A stretch of DNA of 64,000 bases from Pusillimonas sp. T2 (lineage in GTDB: Bacteria; Pseudomonadota; Gammaproteobacteria; Burkholderiales; Burkholderiaceae_B): assembly GCF_002236805.1 (NCBI RefSeq), contig NZ_NIQA01000010.1, positions 51,274-115,273 on the forward strand. Reading direction: 5' to 3'. Numbering within the stretch: position 1 is the stretch's first letter; each line of letters opens with the position of its first letter. The notes beneath the pieces were generated by a model. That model did no database searches and was not told the DNA's origin. It was given only the letters and a program-made list of their open reading frames with translations. The position numbers and the translations under genes were made by a program. Below, piece after piece: positions 23,406-32,721 of the stretch.

Positions 23406-24605
23406 ATGTATTCTTTTATTGGTAAGCGTTTTAAAGTGGGCGCCGCGGCCTGTGCAGTGGCCGGCAGCCTGCTCGCAGCACCGGTTCTGGCCGACGAAAT
23501 CAAGGTTGGCTTGCTGAGTCAGTATTCGGGCACTTATTCCTGGTGGGGTCAAGAATACGACCGTGGTGTCGAAATGTTCATGGCCGAAACCGGCGGTAAA
23601 GTCGGCAATCACACTATTAGCGTGGTCAAGCGTGACGAAGGCGGTGCAAACCCGCAGCGCGCCCGTCAACTGGCACAAGAGCTTATCGTTCGCGACAAAG
23701 TGCAATACCTGACCGGCGGTGTGTTTACGCCTACCGTCATGGGCACCTCCGACATCGTCGACCAAACCAAAACGCCTTACGTTTTTGTTAACGGCGCAAC
23801 GTCCAGCATGACCAATAAAACGCCCTACTTTGCACGCGTGGGCTATACGTCCTGGACATACGCCGTTCCCCTGATGAAGTGGGCCTACGAACAGGGTGCT
23901 CGCGAAGCCGTTACGGTTATTGCCGACTACGCGCCGGGTACAGACATTGCCCAGGCGTTTGATACCAGCTTTACCGAGTTGGGCGGCAAAGTTACCGACC
24001 TCATCAAAGTGCCGCTCGGTACCACCGACTTCTCTACCTACCTGCAGCGCATCTCCGATTCGGGTACCAAGCACGTCTTCATGTTCATGCCTGTAGGCCC
24101 TATGTCGGCTAGCTTCATCAAGGCCTTCCAAGACCGTGGTTTAGGTAAAGCTGGCGTGCAGTTGTATGCGGGCGCCGAAACGCAAGAGTCCGACTTGCCG
24201 GCTATCGGTGATTCGGCTCAGGGTATTGTCACTTCGTTGCACTATTCGCCTTACCTCGACAACCCCGAAAACAAAGCGTTTGTAGAAAAATACAAAGCAA
24301 AATTCGGCCCCGATGCAATCCCCAGCCTGGCTTCCATGGGTGCTTACGACGCCATGCAAGTTATTGCGCACATGATCAAGGCGACCGACGGTAAAAAAGA
24401 CGGTGACGCTGCCATGGCATCCATCAAGGGTTATTCCTGGAAGAGCCCTCGTGGCCCCGTCACCATCGATCCGAACACACGCGAAATTACACAAAACATC
24501 TACATTCGCAAAGTTCAGAAAGTTGACGGCGGTTTGCTGGGTAACGTTCCTGTCCACACCTACGAAGCCGTTGCCGAGCCCTGGCACGCGCGCAATCCCA
24601 AGTAA
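23406..24605 (+). CDS. ABC transporter substrate-binding protein (Peripla_BP_6), copy 1
   Basis: Periplasmic protein of 399 residues with a signal peptide (about 27 residues, ending VLADE) and the type I binding fold of branched-chain amino acid/aromatic-acid binding proteins (EIKVGLLSQYSGTY, RDKVQYLTGG, MSASFIKAF). The ATG has GGAG 7 bases upstream; the frame extends further back without a ribosome binding site. It is followed by a close paralogue and then a full LivHMGF-type importer and gal genes, so the ligand is probably an aromatic acid such as protocatechuate, vanillate or gallate rather than an amino acid. GC-rich codons contrast with the more AT-rich paralogue. Confidence 0.88.
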   Translation: MYSFIGKRFKVGAAACAVAGSLLAAPVLADEIKVGLLSQYSGTYSWWGQEYDRGVEMFMAETGGKVGNHTISVVKRDEGGANPQRARQLAQELIVRDKVQYLTGGVFTPTVMGTSDIVDQTKTPYVFVNGATSSMTNKTPYFARVGYTSWTYAVPLMKWAYEQGAREAVTVIADYAPGTDIAQAFDTSFTELGGKVTDLIKVPLGTTDFSTYLQRISDSGTKHVFMFMPVGPMSASFIKAFQDRGLGKAGVQLYAGAETQESDLPAIGDSAQGIVTSLHYSPYLDNPENKAFVEKYKAKFGPDAIPSLASMGAYDAMQVIAHMIKATDGKKDGDAAMASIKGYSWKSPRGPVTIDPNTREITQNIYIRKVQKVDGGLLGNVPVHTYEAVAEPWHARNPK

Positions 24606-24626
24606 AGCCAAAATTACGTAGTACAC

Positions 24627-24657
24627 GGCGCGGCTCCAATATCACCGGGGCCGCGCC
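24627..24657 (+). repeat. GC-rich hairpin between the two binding-protein genes
   Basis: GGCGCGGCTCC (24627-24637) pairs with GGGGCCGCGCC (24647-24657) with one G-T pair, around a 9-base loop. No T-run follows. Hairpins after binding-protein genes often protect the upstream mRNA and reduce read-through, giving more binding protein than membrane subunits. That function is inferred here. Confidence 0.55.
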
Positions 24658-24710
24658 TATCAAAATAGCCGCTGGTTTCAGGTGGCAAATCTTTCCTCAA
24701 GGGGGACATC

Positions 24711-25907
24711 ATGGGTGTACGTTTTGCCGCGCGTATGGCGCGGGGTGCTGTGTCGTTCGCGGCGTTTTCAATGTTGGCGGTTGGTGCAGCTCAAGCAGCA
24801 GAAATCAAGGTTGGTTTGCTTAGCCAGTATTCGGGTACGTACGCTTGGTGGGGGCAAGAATTTGACCGCGGCGTTGAGCTATTTCTGTCTGAAACGGGCG
24901 GTAAAGTAGGCGATCACACGATTACTGTCGTCAAGCGTGACGAGGGCGGCACCAGCGCCCAACGTGCCCGGCAGCTTGCACAAGAGCTGGTTATCCGTGA
25001 CAAGGTTCAGTATCTTTTGGGTGGGGCATTTACGCCCACCATCATGGGTACCGCAGATATCGTCAACCAGACCAAGACGCCTTATGTCATGGGTAATACA
25101 GGCACATCCAGCGTTACTGATAAATCGCCGTATTTTGTTCGCGCAGGCTTTACCCAGTGGCAGTTGAATATGCCGTTGACAAAGTGGGCGTACGAACAAG
25201 GCGCCCGTAAGGTTGTAACGATCGGCGCCGATTTTGCGCCCGGGCACGATGCGCTTGAAGCATATGCGGTTGGCTTTAAAGATATGGGGGGCGAGGTTGT
25301 TGAAGAAATTCGTGTCCCATTGGGTACGACCGACTTTTCTACCTATTTGCAACGCATTCAAGATGCCGGCGTTAAACACGTATTTATGTTCATGCCCGTT
25401 GGCCCTATGTCGGCAGGCTTTATCAAGGCATTTTATGAACGTGGCTTGAACAAGCAGGGCATTGCGCTGATGGCGACCAACGAAACCATGGAATCTGATT
25501 TGCCGGCAATTGGTGATGTTGCGATTGGCATGGTGACCGCCCAGCATTACACGCCTTATCTTGATAATGCAGCAAACAAGGCGTTTGTTCAAAAGTACAA
25601 AGCCAAGTTTGGCGCCGACGCAATACCTAGTTTGGGGTCGTTGGCTGTTTACGATGGTATGCATTTGATCGCCCAAATGATTAAAGCGACAAATGGAGAG
25701 AAAGATGGTGATAAGGCCGTGGCTGCAATTAAAGGCTATGCGTGGGAAAGTCCGCGCGGGCCAGTAAAGATCGACGCAGATACGCGTGAAATAGTGCAAA
25801 ACGTCTATATGCGCCGTATCGAAAAGGTCGATGGCGTTTTGGGTAATGTGCCTTTTCAAACCTTCGAGGCTGTCGTAGAGCCTTGGCACGCCAGAAAGGC
25901 CAAGTAA
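24711..25907 (+). CDS. ABC transporter substrate-binding protein (Peripla_BP_6), copy 2
   Basis: Protein of 398 residues, clearly paralogous to the preceding binding protein along its entire length (shared EIKVGLLSQYSGTY, VKRDEGG, VPLGTTDFSTYLQRI, VKHVFMFMPVGPMSA, EPWHAR). The signal peptide ends AAQAAE. GGGGGAC precedes the ATG. Differences cluster in the putative ligand region (YVMGNTGTSSVTDKSPYF against YVFVNGATSSMTNKTPYF), suggesting different ligands for one importer. Codon choice is more AT-rich than in copy 1 (for example AAATGGAGAGAAAGATGG), so the two are not a recent duplication. Confidence 0.88.
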   Translation: MGVRFAARMARGAVSFAAFSMLAVGAAQAAEIKVGLLSQYSGTYAWWGQEFDRGVELFLSETGGKVGDHTITVVKRDEGGTSAQRARQLAQELVIRDKVQYLLGGAFTPTIMGTADIVNQTKTPYVMGNTGTSSVTDKSPYFVRAGFTQWQLNMPLTKWAYEQGARKVVTIGADFAPGHDALEAYAVGFKDMGGEVVEEIRVPLGTTDFSTYLQRIQDAGVKHVFMFMPVGPMSAGFIKAFYERGLNKQGIALMATNETMESDLPAIGDVAIGMVTAQHYTPYLDNAANKAFVQKYKAKFGADAIPSLGSLAVYDGMHLIAQMIKATNGEKDGDKAVAAIKGYAWESPRGPVKIDADTREIVQNVYMRRIEKVDGVLGNVPFQTFEAVVEPWHARKAK

Positions 25908-25921
25908 TTCCTGTTGTCAAA

Positions 25922-25944
25922 GGGGCGGCTCGTCTAGTCGCCCC
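25922..25944 (+). repeat. hairpin after the second binding-protein gene
   Basis: GGGGCGGCT (25922-25930) pairs with AGTCGCCCC (25936-25944), one G-T pair, loop of 5 bases. There is no T-run. It occupies the same relative place as the hairpin after copy 1 and probably tunes expression of the downstream permease genes. Confidence 0.5.
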
Positions 25945-25964
25945 ACGTTTATACGAGTTGTCCC

Positions 25965-26840
25965 ATGCCAAATGCGCTATCTACATTTCTTACCCTGACC
26001 ATCGACGGGGTGTCCTACGGGATGATGCTGTTTCTCATCTCGGTCGGCCTCACGATTACGCTTGGGGTGATGCGGGTCGTTAACCTTACGCACTCCGCGT
26101 TCGCCATGATTGGCGGGTTTATTACCTTGTGGCTGATGCGCTCAGCTGACATGAATTTTTTTGTGGCGCTGCCGGTCGGCGTTCTCGCCACCATGGCACT
26201 GAGTCTGATCCTCGAGCGTACCTTGTACCAGTGGGTGTACAAGTGCGATCCGCTCGGACAGTTGCTCATGACTATTGGTATGACCTTCGTCATTACGGCG
26301 CTGGTCAAAAACCTTGCCGGCCCGCAAATTCAAAGCATTGCGCTGCCTGACGTCTTGTTGGGGCAGTGGTCGTTGGGCTCGCTCAATATTTCGGTGTATC
26401 GCTTGTTCGTGCTGGGCTTAAGTGTGGCGGTGGCTGGTGCGCTTTGGCTGTGCCTTGAATACACCACGTTCGGTGCGCGTTTGCGTGCGGCGGTCGATAA
26501 CCCGCGCATGGCGCGTTGCGTGGGCATTAATGTGCCGCTGGTGTTCTCGGTAACGTTTGCGATCGGCTGCGGCTTGGCGGCGCTGGGTGGTGCTGTTGGC
26601 ACACAAATGCTCCCGCTCGAGCCCTACTACGGCCTGAAATACCTGGTGTTGGTCCTGATCGTGGTTGCCGTTGGCGGCTTGGGCAGCCTGAAGGGGTCGC
26701 TGTATTCGGCGCTGTTGCTTGGCCTGATCGATACGATGGGTCGTTATTACATCCCTGCGTTGGGCGGTTTCATTATTTACCTTGCTGTATTGGCTATTTT
26801 GTTGGCCCGCCCGCAGGGTCTGGTTGGTCGTGCAGGCTAA
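25965..26840 (+). CDS. ABC transporter permease, LivH type
   Basis: Integral membrane protein of 291 residues with about eight hydrophobic segments and the LivH hallmark LITVGLTLTLGVMRVVNLTHSA-like start (SVGLTITLGVMRVVNL). The EAA-like loop carries GARLRAAVDNPRMARCVGIN. It forms half of the inner-membrane channel of the Liv-type importer with the following LivM protein. It is the third gene of the operon that starts with the two binding-protein genes. Confidence 0.92.
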   Translation: MPNALSTFLTLTIDGVSYGMMLFLISVGLTITLGVMRVVNLTHSAFAMIGGFITLWLMRSADMNFFVALPVGVLATMALSLILERTLYQWVYKCDPLGQLLMTIGMTFVITALVKNLAGPQIQSIALPDVLLGQWSLGSLNISVYRLFVLGLSVAVAGALWLCLEYTTFGARLRAAVDNPRMARCVGINVPLVFSVTFAIGCGLAALGGAVGTQMLPLEPYYGLKYLVLVLIVVAVGGLGSLKGSLYSALLLGLIDTMGRYYIPALGGFIIYLAVLAILLARPQGLVGRAG

Positions 26841-26852
26841 GGGGGGCACATC

Positions 26853-27839
26853 ATGAACAAACAATCTGATGCAAATCTGGTCGTTGGGGCATTTCGTCGG
26901 CAACGCTATAACTTGGCCGACGCCGCGCTGGTGGTGGCCGCTGCATTAACGCTGTTATTTGGCGAGTACTACCTGGCGCTGGCAGCGTTCGTGGTCATTA
27001 TGGCCATCTTTGCGCTGTCGTTAGACCTGGCGCAGGGGTACGGTGGGGTCGAGTCCCTAGGGCACGCGGCCTTCTTTGGCGTGGGCGCTTACGCTGCGGG
27101 CTTGTATTCATTGCATTTCTCACCCGAACCCATCAGCGGGTTGTTGGTGGCCGCCATTGCAGCCGGTGTCGTGGGTTTGTTGTCGGGTTTTGCCGTGCTG
27201 CGTACGCAGGGCCTTACCCAGTTGATGCTTACCCTGGCCGTGGCGACCTTGCTGTACGAGCTGGCCAACGTTGCCAAAGGCATTACCAATGGCGACGATG
27301 GCCTGACGGGTTACGATGTCGCCCCGTTGCTGGGCATGTTCCAGTTCGATATTTATGGCTACACCGGTTTTGTATATGCCTTTGTTGTGCTGGTGCTGGT
27401 GTATGCGCTGCTTAAAAAACTGGTGAATTCATCCATTGGTCAAACCGCCCAAGGTATTCGCGAAAACCAGACCCGTATGCGCATGTTGGGCGTGTCCGTC
27501 GAAAAGCGCTTGTGGGTGCTGTACACCATTTCGGCAGCGGTCGCAGGTATTGCGGGCGGCTTGTCGGCACAAATCAATCGCATCGTCGGTCTCGATTCCC
27601 TGGCGTTTACGTTGTCGGCCAACGTCGTCGTGATGTTGGCGTTGGGCGGTACTGGTCGTCTTTATGGTGCGTTGTTCGGCGCCTTATTGTTTGTGGTGTT
27701 GTCCGATCGCGCAGCCGCCATCGACCCCACCAACTGGCTGGCGGTGCTGGGCGTTGTCCTGATTCTTATCGTACGTTATGCCCCCGATGGCCTGGCCGGC
27801 TTTGTGGCGCGCATGGTCGCCAAAAGGAGTGAAAAATGA
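26853..27839 (+). CDS. ABC transporter permease, LivM type
   Basis: Integral membrane protein of 328 residues with the LivM signature AQGYGGVESLGHAAFFGVGAY in outline and the coupling loop GQTAQGIRENQTRMRMLGV. It pairs with the LivH subunit encoded 12 bases upstream. GGGGGGCAC-like purines precede the ATG. Its last four bases (ATGA) overlap the start of the LivG ATPase gene, so translation is coupled. Confidence 0.92.
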   Translation: MNKQSDANLVVGAFRRQRYNLADAALVVAAALTLLFGEYYLALAAFVVIMAIFALSLDLAQGYGGVESLGHAAFFGVGAYAAGLYSLHFSPEPISGLLVAAIAAGVVGLLSGFAVLRTQGLTQLMLTLAVATLLYELANVAKGITNGDDGLTGYDVAPLLGMFQFDIYGYTGFVYAFVVLVLVYALLKKLVNSSIGQTAQGIRENQTRMRMLGVSVEKRLWVLYTISAAVAGIAGGLSAQINRIVGLDSLAFTLSANVVVMLALGGTGRLYGALFGALLFVVLSDRAAAIDPTNWLAVLGVVLILIVRYAPDGLAGFVARMVAKRSEK

Positions 27840-28588
27840 CAGCAGCACTTGAACTTCAAGGGCTGAGCAAGCAGTTCGGTCAACTTAAAGTTACGCAAGA
27901 CGTTAGTCTCAAGCTTGAAAAAGGGGTGCGTCATGCACTCATCGGCCCTAACGGTGCGGGCAAAAGTACGCTGGTGCACCAAATTACCGGCTTGCTTCAA
28001 CCGTCGAAGGGTCGGGTATTGCTTAACGGCACCGACATCACCGGCATGTCACCCGAAAAACGTGTGAAGCTGGGTCTGGCGCGTACGTTTCAAATCAATT
28101 CGTTGTTCAATCGCCTGACGGTTGCCGAGAACATCGGCTTGGCGTTGTCGGCCCGCGAGGGGCGCGATGGCCGTCTGTTCAGCAGTATCACGCAATCGCC
28201 CGAACTGATGGATGAAGCGGCTGCGCTGCTGCATTCGCTCGGTCTGCTCGAGCTGGCCGGCAAGAGCATTTCCGATCTGGCCTATGGGCAGCGCCGGCTC
28301 ATCGAAATCGCGTTGGCTCTGGCGCTCAAGCCGTCCGTGCTTCTGCTCGACGAGCCCGTAGCCGGGGTGCCGTCAACTGAAGGGGCGCGTTTGTTCGATT
28401 TGCTTGAGCGTCTGCCTGACGATGTGGCTGTGCTGGTCATCGAGCATGATATGGATCTGGTCTTCCGTTTTGCCCAGCGTATTACCGTGCTGGTCGAGGG
28501 GGCGGTACTGGTCGAAGGAACTGTTAAAGAAGTGCGTAGCGACCCACGTGTACGCGCGGTATACCTGGGGGAGCGTCATCATGGCTGA
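27836..28588 (+). CDS. ABC transporter ATP-binding protein, LivG type
   Basis: ATPase of 250 residues with Walker A GPNGAGKS, Walker B VLLLDEP and the H-loop in VIEHDMDLV. The signature is SDLAYGQRR, the usual form in LivG proteins. It drives import together with LivF. The start overlaps livM by 4 bases, and its end overlaps the LivF start by 8 bases. Confidence 0.93.
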   Translation: MTAALELQGLSKQFGQLKVTQDVSLKLEKGVRHALIGPNGAGKSTLVHQITGLLQPSKGRVLLNGTDITGMSPEKRVKLGLARTFQINSLFNRLTVAENIGLALSAREGRDGRLFSSITQSPELMDEAAALLHSLGLLELAGKSISDLAYGQRRLIEIALALALKPSVLLLDEPVAGVPSTEGARLFDLLERLPDDVAVLVIEHDMDLVFRFAQRITVLVEGAVLVEGTVKEVRSDPRVRAVYLGERHHG

Positions 28589-29294
28589 ACTGTTGAAAAT
28601 TGATAACCTGTTTGCCGGCTATGGTGAAACCGTGGTTATCGAAGGGCTGTCGCTTGCTCTTTCCGAGGGCGAGGCTATTAGTGTGCTGGGTCGCAACGGT
28701 GTGGGTAAATCCACCTTGCTCAATACGGTGCTTGGCTTAACAACGCAGCATTCGGGCAGTTTGCAGTATTTGGGTAAAGATATTGCCAAGGTGCCCAGTC
28801 ACGAGCGTGCCATTGCGGGCCTTGGCCTGGTGCCCCAGGAACGCGAAATTTTCCCTTCGCTGACCGTGCACGAAAACCTTCGGGTCGCGCAGCAACCCGG
28901 CGAATGGGATCTTGACCGCATCTACGAGCTATTCCCGCGCTTGGCCGAGCGTCGGCGCAATATGGGCAATCAGTTGTCGGGCGGTGAGCAGCAAATGCTG
29001 GCCATCGGGCGTGCACTGATCGGCAACCCGCGTGTTCTGTTGCTCGACGAGCCCTTCGAGGGCTTGGCGCCGATCATCGTCGATATGTTGGTTGATGCTT
29101 TCCAGAAGCTGCATCAGGGCTCGCGCATGGGTATTGTGCTGGTAGAACAGCATGCCGAATTGGCGCTTGAACTGACCGAACGCGCGATTGTGCTCGACCG
29201 GGGCAAGGCGCGTTGGGAAGGGGAAAGCCATGTGTTGCTTAACGATCCCGACCAGTTGGCACAGCTGATTGGCCTGGGTGCCGAAGAAGAATGA
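28581..29294 (+). CDS. ABC transporter ATP-binding protein, LivF type
   Basis: ATPase of 237 residues with Walker A GRNGVGKS, signature LSGGEQQ, Walker B VLLLDEP followed by FEGLAP (the usual LivF 'SxGLAP'), and the H-loop in VEQHAELA. The open frame runs back to 28404 inside the LivG gene; the ATG at 28581 gives the normal family N-terminus (MAELLKIDNLFAGYG). It completes the importer. A 121-base gap separates it from galB, with no hairpin or obvious promoter seen. Confidence 0.93.
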   Translation: MAELLKIDNLFAGYGETVVIEGLSLALSEGEAISVLGRNGVGKSTLLNTVLGLTTQHSGSLQYLGKDIAKVPSHERAIAGLGLVPQEREIFPSLTVHENLRVAQQPGEWDLDRIYELFPRLAERRRNMGNQLSGGEQQMLAIGRALIGNPRVLLLDEPFEGLAPIIVDMLVDAFQKLHQGSRMGIVLVEQHAELALELTERAIVLDRGKARWEGESHVLLNDPDQLAQLIGLGAEEE

Positions 29295-29415
29295 TTTTTT
29301 ATTTATAGCAATATAAGTAAATTGCGCCGGTGTGCGCCTTATCTCACTGGTCGTTTCCGGAGGGTTTGGGCACACTAGCCCAGATACTCAAGTTCAGGTT
29401 TGAAGGGGATTCCTA

Positions 29416-30162
29416 ATGACAACATCTAAAGACTCCACACCACTGGCTGGCCTGGTGGTCAGCGCGCATTCGGCCGACTTTGTCTGGCGTGCGGGCGGTG
29501 CTATTGCCGCTCACGTCGAACAAGGCTATCGCATGAAAATCGTTTGCTTGTCGTTTGGCGAGCGCGGCGAATCGGCCAAATTGTGGCGCAAGGGCGAAAT
29601 GACCCTTGAAAAAGTTAAAGCGGCGCGTCGTGAAGAAGCGCAGAAGGCTGCCGATATTCTTGGCGCCGAAATCGAGTTCTTCGATCTGGGTGATTACCCG
29701 TTGCGCGTCAGCGACGAGGCCCTGATGCGTTTGGTTGATATCTATCGCGAACTTCAACCCGCCTTTGTGCTCAGTCACTCGGCCAAAGACCCCTACAACT
29801 TCGACCACCCGCTGGCCATGCACGTGGCACAAGAAGCGCGTGTCATTGCCCAGGCCGAAGGCCACAACCCAGGGCAGAAAGTAGTGGGCGCACCGCCGGT
29901 TTATGCATTCGAGCCGCATCAAACAGAGCAATGCGAATGGGTGCCCAACACCTTCCTCGATATCACCCATGTATGGGACAAAAAGCGCCAGGCGATCGAG
30001 TGCATGGCAGGCCAGGAACACCTGTGGGCTTATTACACGCGCGTTGCACAGCAGCGTGGCGTACAGGCCAAGCGCAACATTGGTATTACCGCGGCACGAA
30101 ACATTGAATATGCCGAAGGTTATATGCGTCTTACCCCCAGCGTCGTCGGAGACTTGTCATGA
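29416..30162 (+). CDS. galB: 4-oxalomesaconate hydratase, GalB (PIG-L/LmbE family)
   Basis: Protein of 248 residues of the zinc-dependent PIG-L deacetylase fold. The segments [35 protein letters not shown] and [14 protein letters not shown] match GalB of Pseudomonas putida, which hydrates the keto form of 4-oxalomesaconate to 4-carboxy-4-hydroxy-2-oxoadipate in gallate degradation. The zinc site is expected from SAHSAD and the later FDHP. LigJ of sphingomonads does the same reaction with an unrelated fold. The gene is followed, with an ATGA overlap, by the aldolase that uses its product and then by galD, so the assignment is well supported by context. Confidence 0.88.
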   Translation: MTTSKDSTPLAGLVVSAHSADFVWRAGGAIAAHVEQGYRMKIVCLSFGERGESAKLWRKGEMTLEKVKAARREEAQKAADILGAEIEFFDLGDYPLRVSDEALMRLVDIYRELQPAFVLSHSAKDPYNFDHPLAMHVAQEARVIAQAEGHNPGQKVVGAPPVYAFEPHQTEQCEWVPNTFLDITHVWDKKRQAIECMAGQEHLWAYYTRVAQQRGVQAKRNIGITAARNIEYAEGYMRLTPSVVGDLS

Positions 30163-30854
30163 ATCGTGGTGTTGTCGTTCGTAAAGTAACGCGTGCAGCG
30201 CAAGCCGATATTGACATGCTACGTGAGGCCGGATCGGCCACTGTGCACGAGGCCCAGGCTCGCCTGGGCTTGCTGGCGCCGTATATGCGCCCTATCTGGT
30301 CGGGGGCGCAAATTGCCGGTTCGGCCATTACCGTACTGGCCCCACCCGCAGACAATTGGATGATCCACGTCGCGATGGAGCAATGCCAGGCTGGCGATAT
30401 TCTGGTTGTGGCCACCACTTCCGAGTGTACCGACGGCTATTTCGGTGATCTGCTTGCGACGTCGGCCATGGCGCGAGGCGTGTTGGGTCTGGTTATCGAC
30501 GCCGGGTGCCGTGACGTTGCAGTGCTTAAAGAAATGGGCTTTCCTGTCTGGTCTAAAGCTATCTCGGCGGCCGGTACCGTTAAAGAAACCCTCGGGTCGG
30601 TGAATATTCCGGTTGTTTGCGCTCAGCAAGTGGTCAACCCAGGTGATGTCATTGTTGCCGATGACGATGGAATCGTTGTGGTTCCGGTTGCACAAGCCGC
30701 CAAGGTGGCCCAGGCCGCGCGTCAACGCACCGAAAAAGAAAACGCTACGCGCGATGTGCTGGCGACCGGAAAGCTGGGGCTTGACCACTACGGCATGCGC
30801 GAACGCTTGGCCGAAAAAGGTCTGCGCTACGTCGACTCACTCGACGAAATCTAA
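30159..30854 (+). CDS. galC: 4-carboxy-4-hydroxy-2-oxoadipate aldolase / oxaloacetate decarboxylase, GalC/LigK
   Basis: Protein of 231 residues of the RraA-like class II aldolase family. The divalent metal and pyruvate site is recognisable in [24 protein letters not shown], read in parts as [12 protein letters not shown] and IDAGCRD. The enzyme splits 4-carboxy-4-hydroxy-2-oxoadipate into pyruvate and oxaloacetate, the last step of gallate and protocatechuate 4,5-cleavage. The start overlaps galB by 4 bases. The C-terminal part ([23 protein letters not shown]) is typical of the LigK/ProA/GalC group. Confidence 0.9.
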   Translation: MNRGVVVRKVTRAAQADIDMLREAGSATVHEAQARLGLLAPYMRPIWSGAQIAGSAITVLAPPADNWMIHVAMEQCQAGDILVVATTSECTDGYFGDLLATSAMARGVLGLVIDAGCRDVAVLKEMGFPVWSKAISAAGTVKETLGSVNIPVVCAQQVVNPGDVIVADDDGIVVVPVAQAAKVAQAARQRTEKENATRDVLATGKLGLDHYGMRERLAEKGLRYVDSLDEI

Positions 30855-30871
30855 GCACGCCAGGGCAACGT

Positions 30872-31966
30872 ATGCAAACCAGGATTCCATGCGTGCAGAT
30901 GCGAGGGGGTACGTCCAAGGGGGCGTACTTCCTGGCGACCGATTTGCCAGCTGATACGGCCCTTCGAGATCGCGTTTTGCTTGCCGTCATGGGTTCGCCC
31001 GATGCGCGGCAAATCGACGGTATCGGCGGGGCCGACCCGCTGACCAGCAAGGTGGCCATTCTCGGGCCTGCTTCGCGCCCCGATGCCGATATCGACTACT
31101 TGTTTGCCCAGGTGGTCGTCAATGAAGCCCGCGTCGACCTTGGCCAGAATTGCGGCAATATTCTGGCGGGTGTTGGCCCCTACGCTATCGAAGCCGGCAT
31201 GGTCAAAGCTGTGCATGGGGTGACACGCGTGGCCATCCATATGGTCAACACGGGGCAAATTGCTGTTGCGTCGGTACCCACGCCTAATGGCGTGGTCCAG
31301 TACGACGGCGACCAGGCTATCGACGGCGTGCCGGGTACGGCTGCGCCTATTCCCATCGAGTTTCGCGACACGGCAGGCTCGACCTGCGGCGCGCTGTTGC
31401 CGACAGGTAATGTCAGCGACATCATCGATGGCGTTCAGGTGACGTGTATCGATAACGGTATGCCGATGGTGCTGCTGCGTGCGGCCGATATGGGCCGCAC
31501 GGGGCGCGAATCGCGCGCCGACCTCGACGCAGATGTCCAGCTCAAGCAGCGTATCGAAGCCATCCGCCTTAAGGCGGGGCCTATGATGAATCTGGGCGAT
31601 GTCGCTCAGCGTACTGTACCCAAAATGTGCTTGGTCTCCGAGCCTGCCCAGGGCGGCGCTATCAATACGCGTTGTTTTATTCCTCATCGCTGTCATGCCT
31701 CTATTGGCGTCTTGGCGGCGGTTAGTGTCGCTACCGCAGTGGCTTTGCCCGGGTCAGTTTGTCAGGGTGTGGGGCAGATGCCCTTGGGTTCGAATCCGTG
31801 CCTCGACATCGAACACCCCACGGGGCATTTAAGTGTCGAGCTGACGCTGCAAGGCGAAGGCAGCCAGGTTAGCGTTGTCAGCGCCGCGCTTATTCGCACG
31901 GCACGTTGGCTTTTCGACGGGCGTGTACATATTCCGTCGCGTATCTGGTCGGGCCCCGGCCAGTAA
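30872..31966 (+). CDS. galD: 4-oxalomesaconate tautomerase, GalD (PrpF family)
   Basis: Protein of 364 residues of the PrpF/diaminopimelate-epimerase-like family. The N-terminus IPCVQMRGGTSKGAYF, the first-domain catalytic Cys in GQNCGNILAG and the later SEPAQGG and IPHRCHASIG motifs match GalD/LigU. It isomerises the enol form of 4-oxalomesaconate so that GalB can hydrate it. LigU in lignin degraders performs a related double-bond shift. It is the third gal gene in order B-C-D. Confidence 0.88.
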   Translation: MQTRIPCVQMRGGTSKGAYFLATDLPADTALRDRVLLAVMGSPDARQIDGIGGADPLTSKVAILGPASRPDADIDYLFAQVVVNEARVDLGQNCGNILAGVGPYAIEAGMVKAVHGVTRVAIHMVNTGQIAVASVPTPNGVVQYDGDQAIDGVPGTAAPIPIEFRDTAGSTCGALLPTGNVSDIIDGVQVTCIDNGMPMVLLRAADMGRTGRESRADLDADVQLKQRIEAIRLKAGPMMNLGDVAQRTVPKMCLVSEPAQGGAINTRCFIPHRCHASIGVLAAVSVATAVALPGSVCQGVGQMPLGSNPCLDIEHPTGHLSVELTLQGEGSQVSVVSAALIRTARWLFDGRVHIPSRIWSGPGQ

Positions 31967-31983
31967 ATTTATACAGGTTCACC

Positions 31984-32703
31984 ATGAGCAAACAAGCACT
32001 ACTGCTATTGCCAGGTCTGTTGTGTGATGAGGCCGTCTGGACACATCAGCAGCGGGCTTTGTCGGCCATTGCCGATTCCTTTGTGCCCGACTACAAGTCG
32101 TTGGACTCCATTACCGCCATGGCCGAAAAGGTCTTGCGCGATGCGCCCACCCAGGTATTCGCGCTTGCAGGACACTCTATGGGCGGGCGTGTGGCCCTCG
32201 AGGTGGTGCGTATGGCGCCCCAGCGCGTCTCGCGTCTGGCTTTGCTCGATACTGGGTTCGAGCCGATCGCTGCAGGCGAGGCTGGCGAGCAGGAACGCGC
32301 CAAGCGCATGCGCTTGCTCGACATTGCCAAGGCCGAGGGTATGCGTGCCATGGGTAAACAGTGGGCGCCGGGCATGGTTCACCCCGACCGCGTCAACTCG
32401 CCGCTTTTCGACGATATCCTCGACATGATCGAGCGCCGTACTCCGGGCGAGTTCGAAGCGCAAATTAATGCGCTATTGGGTCGCCCCGATGCCGGCCCGG
32501 TACTGGCGTCGCTGTCGTGCCCCACTAGCCTGATTTGTGGCCGTCAAGACGCCTGGAGTCCCTATGCGAGACACGAAGTCATGCAGGGCATGATTCCTGC
32601 ATCGCTGGCTACCTTAAGTGCCGTCGAAGACAGCGGGCATATGTCGACCATGGAGCGGCCGGATGCGGTCAGTGCCTTGCTGGCACAATGGTTGTTGCGT
32701 TAA
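31984..32703 (+). CDS. alpha/beta hydrolase
   Basis: Small hydrolase of 239 residues: LLPGLLCDEAVW oxyanion region, nucleophile elbow GHSMGG, acid probably in CGRQDAWSP and His in DSGHMSTMERP. It follows galD by 17 bases and so belongs to the gal operon. No amidohydrolase-type 2-pyrone-4,6-dicarboxylate hydrolase (LigI) is encoded here; a lactonase role for this protein in its place is a testable guess. It could equally hydrolyse a methyl ester of the aromatic acid. The ATG at 31984 is chosen over the longer frame that runs into galD. Confidence 0.82.
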   Translation: MSKQALLLLPGLLCDEAVWTHQQRALSAIADSFVPDYKSLDSITAMAEKVLRDAPTQVFALAGHSMGGRVALEVVRMAPQRVSRLALLDTGFEPIAAGEAGEQERAKRMRLLDIAKAEGMRAMGKQWAPGMVHPDRVNSPLFDDILDMIERRTPGEFEAQINALLGRPDAGPVLASLSCPTSLICGRQDAWSPYARHEVMQGMIPASLATLSAVEDSGHMSTMERPDAVSALLAQWLLR

Positions 32704-32721
32704 CTGATATCTGAGGTATAC

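Noticed and set aside
24879..25889. 336-codon open frame on the minus strand
   Set aside because: Exactly opposite the second binding-protein gene; composition is that of an antisense reading and no family is recognisable. The same applies to 23292-24131, 42048-43205 and 53581-54507.
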